Assembly (NCBI GenBank): GCA_937124525.1
Contig: CAKZLA010000085.1
Coordinates: 1-12,200, forward strand
From: an uncultured Desulfobacterium sp.
GTDB lineage: Bacteria; Desulfobacterota; Desulfobacteria; Desulfobacterales; Desulfobacteraceae
Length of the DNA stretch: 12,200 nt
Reading direction: 5' to 3'
The position numbers were made by a program, and so were the translations under genes. Of this stretch, positions 4,513 through 12,200 are shown piece by piece; position 1 is the first letter of the stretch; every line of letters starts with the position of its first letter. Under the pieces are notes generated by a model. It was not told where the DNA came from. It did not search any database and worked only from the letters and a program-made list of their open reading frames with translations.

Positions 4513-6828
4513 CTATTCATCCAGAACCTTTCTGACAATTATTGCCAGATCTTTTTTGGAGAAGGGTTTTTGAATGAAGTGCACCCCTTCATCAAGAACG
4601 CCATGGTGGGCGATGGCATTACTTGTGTACCCGGACATGAAGATGCGCTTAAGGTTCGGGTAAATGGATTGCAGCCTGTTTGCCAGTTCAAGGCCGTTCA
4701 TTTCAGGCATGATCACGTCTGTTACGAGCAGGTGTATTTTTCCGGTATATTCCTTGGCCAGCCTGATTGCTTCTTCTGGTGTGTCTTGTGTCAACACGAT
4801 GTAGCCCAATCTGTCAAGTATTTGCCGGGCAAGTTTCAGGATTGATGGATCATCCTCCACAATCAGGACCGTCTCCCCATGGCCTGCCAGGATTTCTTCT
4901 GTATTTCCCCTTTGGATCTTGACGGCGTTACCTTTATGCCGGGCCAGGTAGATCTTGATTGTCGTTCCTATGCCTGGTTCACTGTAGACGTTAATGAAGC
5001 CGTTGTTTTGCTTGACAATACCGTAGACCGTGGATAATCCGAGCCCGGTGCCTTTATCCAAATCCTTTGTGGTGAAAAACGGTTCAAAAATATTGTTCAA
5101 TATTTTTTTTTCAATGCCGCAGCCATTGTCGCTTACGGCCATCATGACAAACTCCCCTGGAATAAAACCGTGGTGATCAGCACAGTAGGCTGTATCAAAA
5201 GAGATAGTTTTTGTTTCTATGGTCACCTTACCAACTCCGGAGATGGCGTCCCGGGCGTTGACGCACAGGTTGACCAGGATCTGGTCGATCTGGGATGGGT
5301 CCATCTTGATGGACCACAGCCCCGCCCCCGGGGACCAGACAAAATCGATATCCTCACCGATAAGGCGCCGGAGCATTTTAATCATACTTTCCACACTCTT
5401 GTTCAGGTCAAGCACCTTTGGGGCAATGGTCTGCTTGCGGGCAAATGCCAACAGATGCCGGGTAATGTCCGTTGCTCGTTTTGCAGCTTTAAGGATTTCT
5501 TCGAGGTCGGCATGTAATGATTCGGTCAGGTCCTTTTCATCCATGGCCAGTTCGGTGAAACCCATGATCACGCTGAGTACGTTGTTGTAATCATGTGCTA
5601 CCCCGCCTGCCAGACGTCCCACGGATTCCATTTTTTGAGTCTGGAGGAGTTGATTTTCGAGGCATTGGCGCTTTTTTGCCTGTTTATCTCTTTGCAACCT
5701 TGCATTCAGGAGGGGCGCAAGATGGCTGGCGATGGCCTCCATTAACTGTACATCGCTCTTGTTATAGTCCGTCTCTTTATTGCCAACCAGCAGATTACCG
5801 ATGATGTCTCCACTATGGATAATGGGGGTATTCAGAGTTCTTGTTATTTGGATATGACCTTCCGGTACCTCGAAAGGTTCGTTGGAATACAAGGGTTTTT
5901 CCTCGACAAGAGATTTGCCCCAGATCCCTGTCCATGACTTGCGGGGGAATCTGATACCCTTGTCCTGGATTTTACACTCTTCCCAGATATCCTTTGTTAT
6001 GGAAGGGCAGACCAATACCCCATCCTCGTCAATATACCCAAAGATACCATATTTGCTATTTAAGGCCTTTAATACAATATTTAAAACATCTTTGAATAAT
6101 TCATGGTCGGACGAAGTAATAAAGACCCGGGAAATCTGATTCTTGATGGCCAGCTCATTCTCGGAACGCCGCAACGCTTTTTCAACGCTTTTTCTTTCCT
6201 CAATTTCTTTGTGCAATTGAAGGTTGGATTTTGAAAGCTCGGAGGTTCTTTCCTCTACCCGTTTTTCTAGCTCATCCTTGATTTGCTCAAGTTCCTGGTT
6301 GGCCTTTTTAAAAGCATTATTCTTTTGAACAGCAGCTTCATAGGTGGAGAGCAAAAGATCAATCATCTGTATTCGTTCCGAGGATAAAAAATACTCTTTT
6401 TCCCTGAAAAATATTTTAACTCCTATCTGGGAGGTGACACATTTTCTCATTTCCATGTTGATGAGGGTGTATTTGATTCGGGACAGCATTATTTTTTTGT
6501 CAAAGGGCTTGATAATAAAATTATTGGCCCCGCAAATGAGTCCGTTGATAACGTCTTCCGGTTCGGAAAGGCTTGTCAAAAGAATCACCGGGATATCTTT
6601 TAGCCCATGGTTATTCTTGATCTTTTCACAGAGTTCGTACCCATTCATCCTTGGCATGACAATATCGGATATAATGATGTCGGGTCTGAAATCATTCAAC
6701 ATGGTAAACGCCTGTTCACCGTCTTCAGCAATTAAAACTTTGTAGCCGTTATCTTCCAGAAAATATTGAATCTCCATGGCCTGGGTGGGGCTGTCCTCTA
6801 CTACTAATAAAGAAACATCATTTTTCAT
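4513..6828 (-). CDS. Cytoplasmic hybrid histidine kinase (receiver-GAF-HisKA-HATPase-receiver)
   Basis: This 771-residue kinase has no signal peptide or membrane segment. The N-terminal receiver (about 5-120) has the acidic pair Glu11-Asp12, phosphoacceptor Asp55, Thr85 and Lys107. A helical linker, coiled-coil at about 165-225, leads to a GAF domain (about 228-380) with the phrases YIDEDGVLVCPS and LYSNEPFEVPEGHIQ. The dimerisation helix carries phosphoacceptor His412 in VAHDYNNVLS. The ATPase domain has the N box (Asn520, Asn524), G1 DNGCG (567-571), the F box EPFFTT (582-587) and G2 GTGLGLS (593-599). A second receiver (about 652-770) has Asp704 and Lys754. All key residues for a His-to-Asp relay are present. 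It is the last gene of the minus-strand chemosensory run, 103 bases after cheB. The N-terminal receiver is a plausible CheA target (inference), which would let chemosensory input and GAF ligand binding jointly set its activity. A separate Hpt protein or response regulator downstream is not in view. Confidence 0.92.
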   Translation of the reverse strand: MKNDVSLLVVEDSPTQAMEIQYFLEDNGYKVLIAEDGEQAFTMLNDFRPDIIISDIVMPRMNGYELCEKIKNNHGLKDIPVILLTSLSEPEDVINGLICGANNFIIKPFDKKIMLSRIKYTLINMEMRKCVTSQIGVKIFFREKEYFLSSERIQMIDLLLSTYEAAVQKNNAFKKANQELEQIKDELEKRVEERTSELSKSNLQLHKEIEERKSVEKALRRSENELAIKNQISRVFITSSDHELFKDVLNIVLKALNSKYGIFGYIDEDGVLVCPSITKDIWEECKIQDKGIRFPRKSWTGIWGKSLVEEKPLYSNEPFEVPEGHIQITRTLNTPIIHSGDIIGNLLVGNKETDYNKSDVQLMEAIASHLAPLLNARLQRDKQAKKRQCLENQLLQTQKMESVGRLAGGVAHDYNNVLSVIMGFTELAMDEKDLTESLHADLEEILKAAKRATDITRHLLAFARKQTIAPKVLDLNKSVESMIKMLRRLIGEDIDFVWSPGAGLWSIKMDPSQIDQILVNLCVNARDAISGVGKVTIETKTISFDTAYCADHHGFIPGEFVMMAVSDNGCGIEKKILNNIFEPFFTTKDLDKGTGLGLSTVYGIVKQNNGFINVYSEPGIGTTIKIYLARHKGNAVKIQRGNTEEILAGHGETVLIVEDDPSILKLARQILDRLGYIVLTQDTPEEAIRLAKEYTGKIHLLVTDVIMPEMNGLELANRLQSIYPNLKRIFMSGYTSNAIAHHGVLDEGVHFIQKPFSKKDLAIIVRKVLDE

Positions 6829-6834
6829 AACTCA

Positions 6835-6840
6835 CTCCTT
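6835..6840 (-). promoter_or_regulatory. Ribosome-binding site of the hybrid kinase
   Basis: The minus strand reads AAGGAG six bases before the ATG at 6828. A CTCC lies six bases upstream of GGAG, so a short hairpin could partly mask the site; with only four pairs, this is a weak suggestion. The 103-base gap to cheB holds no terminator or clear promoter. Confidence 0.65.
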
Positions 6841-6931
6841 TTTTGGAGGTTCAGCTTGTTGCTATTTCTATCGGGGCATCAGACGTTTTCCATTTACCAC
6901 TTATTTTTTAAAACCCAGAGATATCAGTTTT

Positions 6932-8017
6932 TCAGCCGGATTCGTATGTAAATTGATTGGGTTTGATTCCCTTATTAACCAAAGTTGTCAGCCCCTTGGC
7001 TATATCTTCCGGAGAAAATTCATACATGGCAGCGTCATGTTTTATCGCCTCTCCTGCCATGCCGTGGATCAACGAACTTTCTTTATTCTGGGCAAAGGTA
7101 ACGGCCCCTTTGTCTTTCATGAGTTTCAGCCCGTCGGCCCCGTCCTTCCCCATGCCCGTAAGCAAGACACCTGCCGCAGACGGGCCATATATATTTGCTA
7201 CGCTTCGGAAGAGAAAGGAGATGGAGGGCCGGGAGCTGTTTTCCGGCTTGGCTCTGCTCAAGAGTATCCGGTTTGAGCCCTGGACTCCCATGTGATAACC
7301 GTCCGGTGCAAAATAGACGTGGCCCGGAAGTAAAATTTTTCCGTGGGAGGCAAGGTGAATGGCAGAATCCGTGGTCTGGCCAAGCCAGCTTATCAAGCAG
7401 TCTATGAAGCCCCTTGATATGTGCTGGACAATCAATATGGGTATGGGAAAATTTCCAGGTATTTTTAAAAGAATTTCTTTCAATACAGGAGGTCCGCCTG
7501 CGGACGCGCCCATTGCTATTATGTTTATTTCAGCAGGCCTTGCCACAGGTCTGATCCCGGGGGGTTTTACCCTTGGCTTCCCTGCCATCTCCTTAATGGG
7601 CTTATGACGTCTAACCATGGTTATTTCCGACATTAACTTTACATTTTGAAGCAGTTCTTTATAATCACGTTCATGGTCCGGGTGCTCTATCCCCCATGGT
7701 TTATTTAAAATGCTGACCGCGCCCACTTCCATGGCGCGGAATACCACGGCAGTCTCTTTAACATCGTGGATTGCGCTCATAATAATGATGGGCACGGGGT
7801 TGTTTTCCATAATTATGCGGGTTGCCTCGAACCCGTCCATTTTGGGCATATTAATGTCCATTAAGATCACATCCGGGTGCTTTCTTTTTGATAACGCCAC
7901 CGCCTCTTTGCCGTTTTCGGCAATTCCCACGACCATGGTCTCATCGTCTGAATCCAGTAGATGTTTTAGATATTCCATGGTTGTATGTGAATCATCGGCT
8001 ATTAAAACTTTAATCAT
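6932..8017 (-). CDS. cheB: Chemotaxis-type protein-glutamate methylesterase/deamidase CheB
   Basis: CheB removes methyl groups from, and deamidates, glutamyl sites of methyl-accepting transducers; phosphorylation by CheA activates it. The 361-residue length is standard. The receiver (about 2-122) has Asp8-Asp9, phosphoacceptor Asp54 in LMDINMP, Ser81 and Lys106 before Pro. A basic Pro-rich linker (about 135-163) joins it to the esterase. The catalytic triad is visible as Ser172 in MGASAGGPP, His199 in IVQHIS and Asp292 in LTGMGKDGADG. The family usually has Thr in the GAS-T-GG position, where Ala is seen here; this small change is also found in active homologues. The start follows AGGAA (8024-8028 on the minus strand), which lies wholly in the 16-base gap after cheA, so co-transcription is near certain. 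In this operon it corresponds to the WspF or FrzG position. Its likely substrate is the transducer encoded just upstream. Confidence 0.95.
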   Translation of the reverse strand: MIKVLIADDSHTTMEYLKHLLDSDDETMVVGIAENGKEAVALSKRKHPDVILMDINMPKMDGFEATRIIMENNPVPIIIMSAIHDVKETAVVFRAMEVGAVSILNKPWGIEHPDHERDYKELLQNVKLMSEITMVRRHKPIKEMAGKPRVKPPGIRPVARPAEINIIAMGASAGGPPVLKEILLKIPGNFPIPILIVQHISRGFIDCLISWLGQTTDSAIHLASHGKILLPGHVYFAPDGYHMGVQGSNRILLSRAKPENSSRPSISFLFRSVANIYGPSAAGVLLTGMGKDGADGLKLMKDKGAVTFAQNKESSLIHGMAGEAIKHDAAMYEFSPEDIAKGLTTLVNKGIKPNQFTYESG

Positions 8018-8033
8018 GGCAATTTCCTGACTG

Positions 8034-10391
8034 CTAAATATATTTTTTAATTACTTCCAATAAATTACTCTGGTCAAAGCTGCTCTTGACAATGTATGCG
8101 TTTGCACCGACATCAATTCCCCGCTCACGGTCTTCCCGGGAGTGAAGCGCCGTCACCAGTATTACGGGCAAATCCCCAAGTGTCTTGTCCTTACGGATTC
8201 TTTCGGTGAGCACAAACCCGTTCATCCTGGGCATGTCAATATCTGATACTAATAGATCATATTTTTTTACTTTGAGCTCCGTTAACGCCTCAAGGCCGTC
8301 AATCACTGTTTTTACCTGGTACCCTGCTGACTCCAGAATGGTTTTTAAGAGCATGCGTGAGGTAATGGAATCCTCGGCAACCAACACAAATATCTGTTCT
8401 GCTTCCGTGCGCACAGCGCCCCTTGCTGCCGTGGGCCTCACCTGTACTGCGGATTTTATCAAGTCTGTAACGTTCAGGATGGGTACCACCTTTCTGTTTC
8501 CCAGAATCGTGGCCCCGTATATGTTCCTGACCCGGGAGAGTTGACTTCCAAGACTCTTAAACAGGATCTCCTCCTCACCCAGGACATTGTCCAGGCTGAA
8601 TGCAATCCGTTTCTCCCGGGTTCCCAGAACCAGCGCCGGGATCAGTTTTGATGTGGATGCTTGTTCTCTGTGCTGGATTTCAAGGACGTCCTCAAGCCGA
8701 ACCAGAGGAACTGTCTGCCCGTTTAAGGGGATGGTCTCCCTGTTTTCAACGGTTTTAACATCATCTGGATTGATTCTCACCACCTGGCCAACACTTGCCG
8801 TGGGAACAACAAACTGCTGGTTGCCTGCCTCCACCAGGATTCCCCTGAAGGTGGCAAGGGTTATGGGAAGGAGCGCCCGGATTGTCGTCCCCTGACCCGG
8901 GCGGCTTTCAACGGACACGTCACCGCCGAGCCTTTCAACTTTTTCGCGCACGATGGCCATACCAAGGCCTCTTCCAGATATGTCCGTTAGGATTGAGCTT
9001 GTGGTCACCTCTGATTGAAAAATAAGATCCAGAGCCTCTTTTTCGGAAAGTTTGCTTGCGTCCTGCCTGGATATAACTCTTTTTTTAATGGCCGCTTCTT
9101 TTACTTTTTTTATGTCAATTCCCGCGCCATCATCGGAGATGGAAATTTCTATCCTGTCACCGTTTACCTGGCTGATTATGACCTTAATAGTTCCCGTTTC
9201 TGGCTTTTTATTTTTCTTTCTCAACCTGTGTTTTTCAATTCCGTGATCCACGCAGTTACGCAGTAAATGTATGAGCGGGTCTTTCATTTCCTCCAGGATT
9301 TTCCTGTCAATTTCAATCTCTCCTCCCTCCATTGATACCTTGACGTTCTTGTTTTGATCCCTGGAAAGGTCCCGCACTATTTTGGGAATAATTTCAAGAA
9401 AAATTGAGAAGGGCAGCATCAACACATCTTTCATGTCTTTGAGTAGCCTGTCCACCAGCTCACTTATCAGCCGCTTATCCTGATGCGCTGACCTAACAAG
9501 GGAAAAGAGTCTGGTTTCAAATATTCTGGACTGGTTTTGGTTGGATTCGACAAGCTCCATCAGCTTGGATGCAGAGTTCAGAGCTGATTTTTCCCGGTTT
9601 TCCGATTCCCAATCCTTTTTAATAATCTGTGTTAAAACACGCGTAGTATCTGCAACCTTAGCCCAGTCCTTCTTCCATAACTCCAGCATTTCAATGAGGT
9701 TTTGAAGTTCGCTTTTGTGTTGATTTACCAGAAGTTTCGCCTGGAGCATTTCCTCGGCTTGCAGCATGAGCAGATCCAGCTTTTTCAATGAGACCCTTAC
9801 CGTTTGCGTCTTGTCTTTGGGGCGGTCCGGTTTCTCTAAGGTTCTTTCGGTGGATTCCTGGAGGGAAGGGATCTCTTCTTTATGGATCTCTTCCATTTCC
9901 ATGGTTGAAACAGCCTCTTTGGCAGGCTCGGATTCCTTTTCAACAGGTTTAGTTTTGCCCACGCTTTTCCCTGAACTCAGCGCATTGATTTGTTCCACAA
10001 TTTTCATGGCCTGATTCTTATTAACCCTTGGGCTTTTGCTGCCAAGTGTGCTGGCAAAATCGGCCAATGTGTCGGTGGCATGATGAAGCACATCCATCAT
10101 TTCAGGTAAGATTTTTATTTTTTTTCTTTTCAATGCTGAAAAGATATCCTCAAGGGCTTTTGTGATTTTTTCTATGTCCGGCAGACTGGCCGAGCGGGAG
10201 GCACCTTTCAGGCTGTGAGCCTGTCGGAACATGGATTCAATCACTTCATCCCAGGCTTCACCGGCAGGACTTTTTTCGAGCTTGATCAGGTCGGAACTCA
10301 GGTTCCTCAGGCGTTCTTCCGCTTCTATTTTAAATGCTACCTGAAGTTTTTTCAGCAGATCAACATTGTTCATGGGGTTTCCCCGTCTCAT
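8034..10391 (-). CDS. cheA: Hybrid CheA histidine kinase with C-terminal receiver (WspE/FrzE-like)
   Basis: This 785-residue kinase takes signals from a transducer array. The Hpt domain (about 10-135) has His59 in [10 protein letters not shown]. Residues 140-195 are an acidic and Lys-rich linker with no recognisable CheY-binding P2 domain. An extended helical dimerisation region (about 198-340) follows. The ATPase domain has the N box around [12 protein letters not shown] (375-386), G1 DDGAG (420-424) and G2 GRGLGM (473-478). A CheW-like domain (about 512-650) docks to receptors. The C-terminal receiver (about 666-785) has Glu673-Asp674, Asp717 and Lys769. Ser replaces the usual Pro after that Lys, as is common in CheA-receiver fusions. 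ATGA at 10391-10388 overlaps the transducer stop, suggesting translational coupling. A second Met (residue 7, ATG at 10373-10371) fits the usual CheA N-terminus better and may be the true start. Its receiver may act as output or phosphate sink. The architecture points to an alternative-function system rather than flagellar taxis. Confidence 0.94.
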   Translation of the reverse strand: MRRGNPMNNVDLLKKLQVAFKIEAEERLRNLSSDLIKLEKSPAGEAWDEVIESMFRQAHSLKGASRSASLPDIEKITKALEDIFSALKRKKIKILPEMMDVLHHATDTLADFASTLGSKSPRVNKNQAMKIVEQINALSSGKSVGKTKPVEKESEPAKEAVSTMEMEEIHKEEIPSLQESTERTLEKPDRPKDKTQTVRVSLKKLDLLMLQAEEMLQAKLLVNQHKSELQNLIEMLELWKKDWAKVADTTRVLTQIIKKDWESENREKSALNSASKLMELVESNQNQSRIFETRLFSLVRSAHQDKRLISELVDRLLKDMKDVLMLPFSIFLEIIPKIVRDLSRDQNKNVKVSMEGGEIEIDRKILEEMKDPLIHLLRNCVDHGIEKHRLRKKNKKPETGTIKVIISQVNGDRIEISISDDGAGIDIKKVKEAAIKKRVISRQDASKLSEKEALDLIFQSEVTTSSILTDISGRGLGMAIVREKVERLGGDVSVESRPGQGTTIRALLPITLATFRGILVEAGNQQFVVPTASVGQVVRINPDDVKTVENRETIPLNGQTVPLVRLEDVLEIQHREQASTSKLIPALVLGTREKRIAFSLDNVLGEEEILFKSLGSQLSRVRNIYGATILGNRKVVPILNVTDLIKSAVQVRPTAARGAVRTEAEQIFVLVAEDSITSRMLLKTILESAGYQVKTVIDGLEALTELKVKKYDLLVSDIDMPRMNGFVLTERIRKDKTLGDLPVILVTALHSREDRERGIDVGANAYIVKSSFDQSNLLEVIKKYI

Positions 10392-12200
10392 GCGTTAACT
10401 TTATACCATTCCATTACCTGCTTGAGTTTCTGGCCAAGCTCGCTCAGGTTCTGGACTGCTGTTTCAAGCTGCCTGGTGCCGATGTCGTTTTGGGAGCAGG
10501 CCTCTTTGATGTCCATCATTATCGTTCCTACCTGGTCCATCCCCACCAATTGCTGCTGGCTCGACGCCGCGATCTGAATTGCTGACTGAACTGCTTCGGT
10601 AATACTACCGGTCAGGGTTGAGATTGCCTCCCCTGACTGCTTGGCCTGCTTCACTCCCGCTTCAACCGTCTTGCTTCCCTCTTCGGTTACCATGACCGCT
10701 TTTCCGGTGGCCCTTTGAATCTCATTAAGTATGACACGCACCCTTTTTGTGCCCTGCTTGGATTGTTTTGCCAGATCTTTGATTTCCTGGGCCACCACGG
10801 AAAAGCCCTTGCCCATCTCGCCTGCCTTAACCGCCTCAATGGAGGCATTAACCGCCAGCAGGTTTGTCTGTTCGGCAATGTCGTCCACCGTGGCGATAAT
10901 CTCCCCGATGGCCTGGCTCTGCTCGCTCAAAATTACAATGGACTCGGCAATGGAGGCCATCTGGATTTTTATCCGGCCCATTCCGTCAATGGTTTTATCC
11001 GTGGCCTTTTTGCCGTCAATTGATATTTGCTGGGCCTTTTGTGCGCCCTCGGAAACGGCCTTTGACTTTTTACTGGTGAGATCCGCAGTCTGTCTTACCT
11101 CCTCCACTGTGGTGGTGGTTTCATTGGCCGATGTTGCCGTCTCCGATACACTGGCGGCAAGCTGGGTGACTGTGGTGGCAATTTCAGAGGTGGAAGAGGA
11201 AAGGACATTAACTGCTTCCTTTAATGCGCCGGTCTGTTCCTGAAGATTCCTGGTCATGGCAGCCAGGGCGTTGCCCAGCACATCCTTTGCTGATTTGGGT
11301 ATTACTTCAATATTCAAATTGCCCTGGGATATCTTTTGGGCCACTTCAGCCTGTTCCTGAAGATTTTTGATCATGGCGACCAGGGCATTGCCCAGCACAT
11401 CCTTTGTTGATTTAGGTACCACTTTAATATTCAAATCGCCTTGGGATATCTTTTGGGCCACTTCAGCCTGCGTTTGCATGCTTTTTTTCATGTTCCTGAA
11501 AGCATCTGCCAGTTGTCCGATTTCATCCTTTTGTACAATTTCCACCTTATGGCCAAGGTCGCCATTGGAGATCTCTTTTGCAATAACAGTGATCCTGGCG
11601 ATGGGAATCGTGATGGCTCTGATGATGATATATGAAATAAATATTCCTAAAACAATGATGGCAATTGTGCCGCCTACCATCAGATTGATTGCCAAGATCA
11701 TCTCATTTAACATTTTGGCCTTCTGGTCAGTCCTTGCATCGGCACAAGTATTCTCCACCGATCTTGCTGCAGCCACCATTTTTTCTAAATTTTTGTTGAG
11801 CCCGTCGTTCAGTTCATTGTACGTGAGAAATGCCTCTTGGTACTTCTCGGCATTAACAATAATCTGCTCGACCATTTCCCTGTTTTCTTTTTTATTGAAA
11901 TGGTTTTTAAAAGTATTTGCCTGGTTGATGATGTTCTCCATGTTTTTTATTACCTGTTGAGACGATACTATATCGTTGCGCAGGATGAAGTTTTTCTCAT
12001 CCTGCCTGCATTCAAGCATCCACTTGATCATCCGGTTGGCAGCATCAGCTTTGTCCAATTTGTCGTTTAGGTCTGCCTCGCTTGCATTTTGTGTGCGTAA
12101 CTGGGAGTATTCTTTTTTTTCGTTTTGCCTTAATGCAATGGCTATTTTTTCAAGTTCATGGGCCACTCGGACCATATTGGCTTCTTGTTCTTTCTGCTTT
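10388..12200 (-). CDS. Methyl-accepting chemotaxis transducer, 5' end outside the window
   Basis: The frame is open through the window edge, reading K-Q-K-E-Q-E-A-N before the Met at 12175. That internal Met is therefore not the start, and the first membrane helix and part of the sensor lie beyond 12200. Counting from Met12175 as residue 1, an all-helical sensor region (to about 157) resembles HBM or four-helix-bundle ligand domains. The second membrane helix is at about 159-185. A canonical HAMP domain follows (about 186-236), then two near-identical 39-residue HAMP-like units (237-275 and 276-314). The signalling hairpin includes the conserved tip [20 protein letters not shown] (433-452) followed by [12 protein letters not shown]. 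Glu358-Glu359 in a Thr-rich stretch is a candidate methylation pair for the CheB encoded downstream. The C-terminus ends EWYKVNA, with no CheR/CheB-tethering pentapeptide. The stop overlaps cheA by four bases. The likely role is sensing a periplasmic signal and controlling CheA. Confidence 0.93.
   Translation of the reverse strand, partial: KQKEQEANMVRVAHELEKIAIALRQNEKKEYSQLRTQNASEADLNDKLDKADAANRMIKWMLECRQDEKNFILRNDIVSSQQVIKNMENIINQANTFKNHFNKKENREMVEQIIVNAEKYQEAFLTYNELNDGLNKNLEKMVAAARSVENTCADARTDQKAKMLNEMILAINLMVGGTIAIIVLGIFISYIIIRAITIPIARITVIAKEISNGDLGHKVEIVQKDEIGQLADAFRNMKKSMQTQAEVAQKISQGDLNIKVVPKSTKDVLGNALVAMIKNLQEQAEVAQKISQGNLNIEVIPKSAKDVLGNALAAMTRNLQEQTGALKEAVNVLSSSTSEIATTVTQLAASVSETATSANETTTTVEEVRQTADLTSKKSKAVSEGAQKAQQISIDGKKATDKTIDGMGRIKIQMASIAESIVILSEQSQAIGEIIATVDDIAEQTNLLAVNASIEAVKAGEMGKGFSVVAQEIKDLAKQSKQGTKRVRVILNEIQRATGKAVMVTEEGSKTVEAGVKQAKQSGEAISTLTGSITEAVQSAIQIAASSQQQLVGMDQVGTIMMDIKEACSQNDIGTRQLETAVQNLSELGQKLKQVMEWYKVNA
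11234..11467 (-). repeat. Tandem duplication of a 39-codon HAMP-like unit
   Basis: Two adjacent 117-base units (11351-11467 and 11234-11350) encode units that begin [10 protein letters not shown] and end NLQEQ. They are identical at 32 of 39 residues. The match is so high and the period so exact that a fairly recent tandem duplication inside the transducer gene is likely. At 39 residues the unit is shorter than a free-standing HAMP domain of about 50, as expected where consecutive HAMP units share a continuous helix. Confidence 0.85.

Noticed and set aside
10731..11243. Long plus-strand frame opposite the transducer
   Set aside because: It lies fully antisense to the conserved signalling domain. 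Its composition mirrors the Ala/Thr-rich helical codons of the real gene.
11367..11960. Hydrophobic 197-codon plus-strand frame opposite the transducer
   Set aside because: It looks membrane-like only because it is the complement of a helical and membrane-spanning coding region. No ribosome site supports it.
12173..12175. ATG as the start of the transducer
   Set aside because: The frame remains open upstream to the window edge, and a transducer with a periplasmic helical sensor needs a first membrane helix that is not yet present. The true start lies beyond 12200.

Overview
The window looks like a chromosomal segment of a Gram-negative, anaerobic-type deltaproteobacterium, possibly a sulfate reducer of the Desulfobacterota. 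This is an inference from the mix of genes: a DUF5320-type small protein, a periplasmic or outer-membrane clostripain-family lipoprotein, and a chemosensory operon with CheA-receiver and multi-receiver kinase fusions. No ribosomal RNA or universal marker gene is present, so the taxonomy is soft. Base composition is moderate, and the intergenic regions are AT-rich.

Layout. The left edge (1-54, minus strand) carries the first 18 codons of a DUF5320-like protein behind a strong Shine-Dalgarno. Positions 55-657 are non-coding and unusually structured. They hold a large imperfect palindrome (110-227), a pair of direct repeats (239-265 and 361-386), and a perfect Shine-Dalgarno that opens only a two-codon frame. 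Two plus-strand genes follow. The first, 658-3360, encodes a 900-residue C11 (clostripain-family) cysteine peptidase lipoprotein. The second, 3545-4123, encodes a DUF697-type membrane-associated protein. A hairpin-rich convergent intergenic region (4124-4512) separates them from the minus-strand genes.

From 12200 down to 4513, on the minus strand, lies part of a chemosensory operon. In transcription order it holds a methyl-accepting chemotaxis protein (5' end outside the window), a CheA kinase fused to a C-terminal receiver domain, the methylesterase CheB, and a cytoplasmic hybrid histidine kinase (receiver-GAF-HisKA-HATPase-receiver). The transducer and cheA overlap by 4 bases, cheA and cheB are 16 bases apart, and the last kinase follows after 103 bases. 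CheA-receiver fusion followed by CheB is typical of alternative-function systems (Wsp- and Frz-like) rather than the classical flagellar pathway. No CheY, CheZ, CheW or CheR gene is visible; CheW and CheR genes may lie beyond 12200.

Working model. The transducer controls CheA autophosphorylation at His59. Phosphate passes to CheA's own receiver (Asp717), to CheB (Asp54), and plausibly to the N-terminal receiver of the downstream kinase (Asp55). That kinase then runs its own phosphorelay to Asp704. The final effector is not in the window. No mobile-element genes, CRISPR arrays, tRNAs or rRNAs were found.
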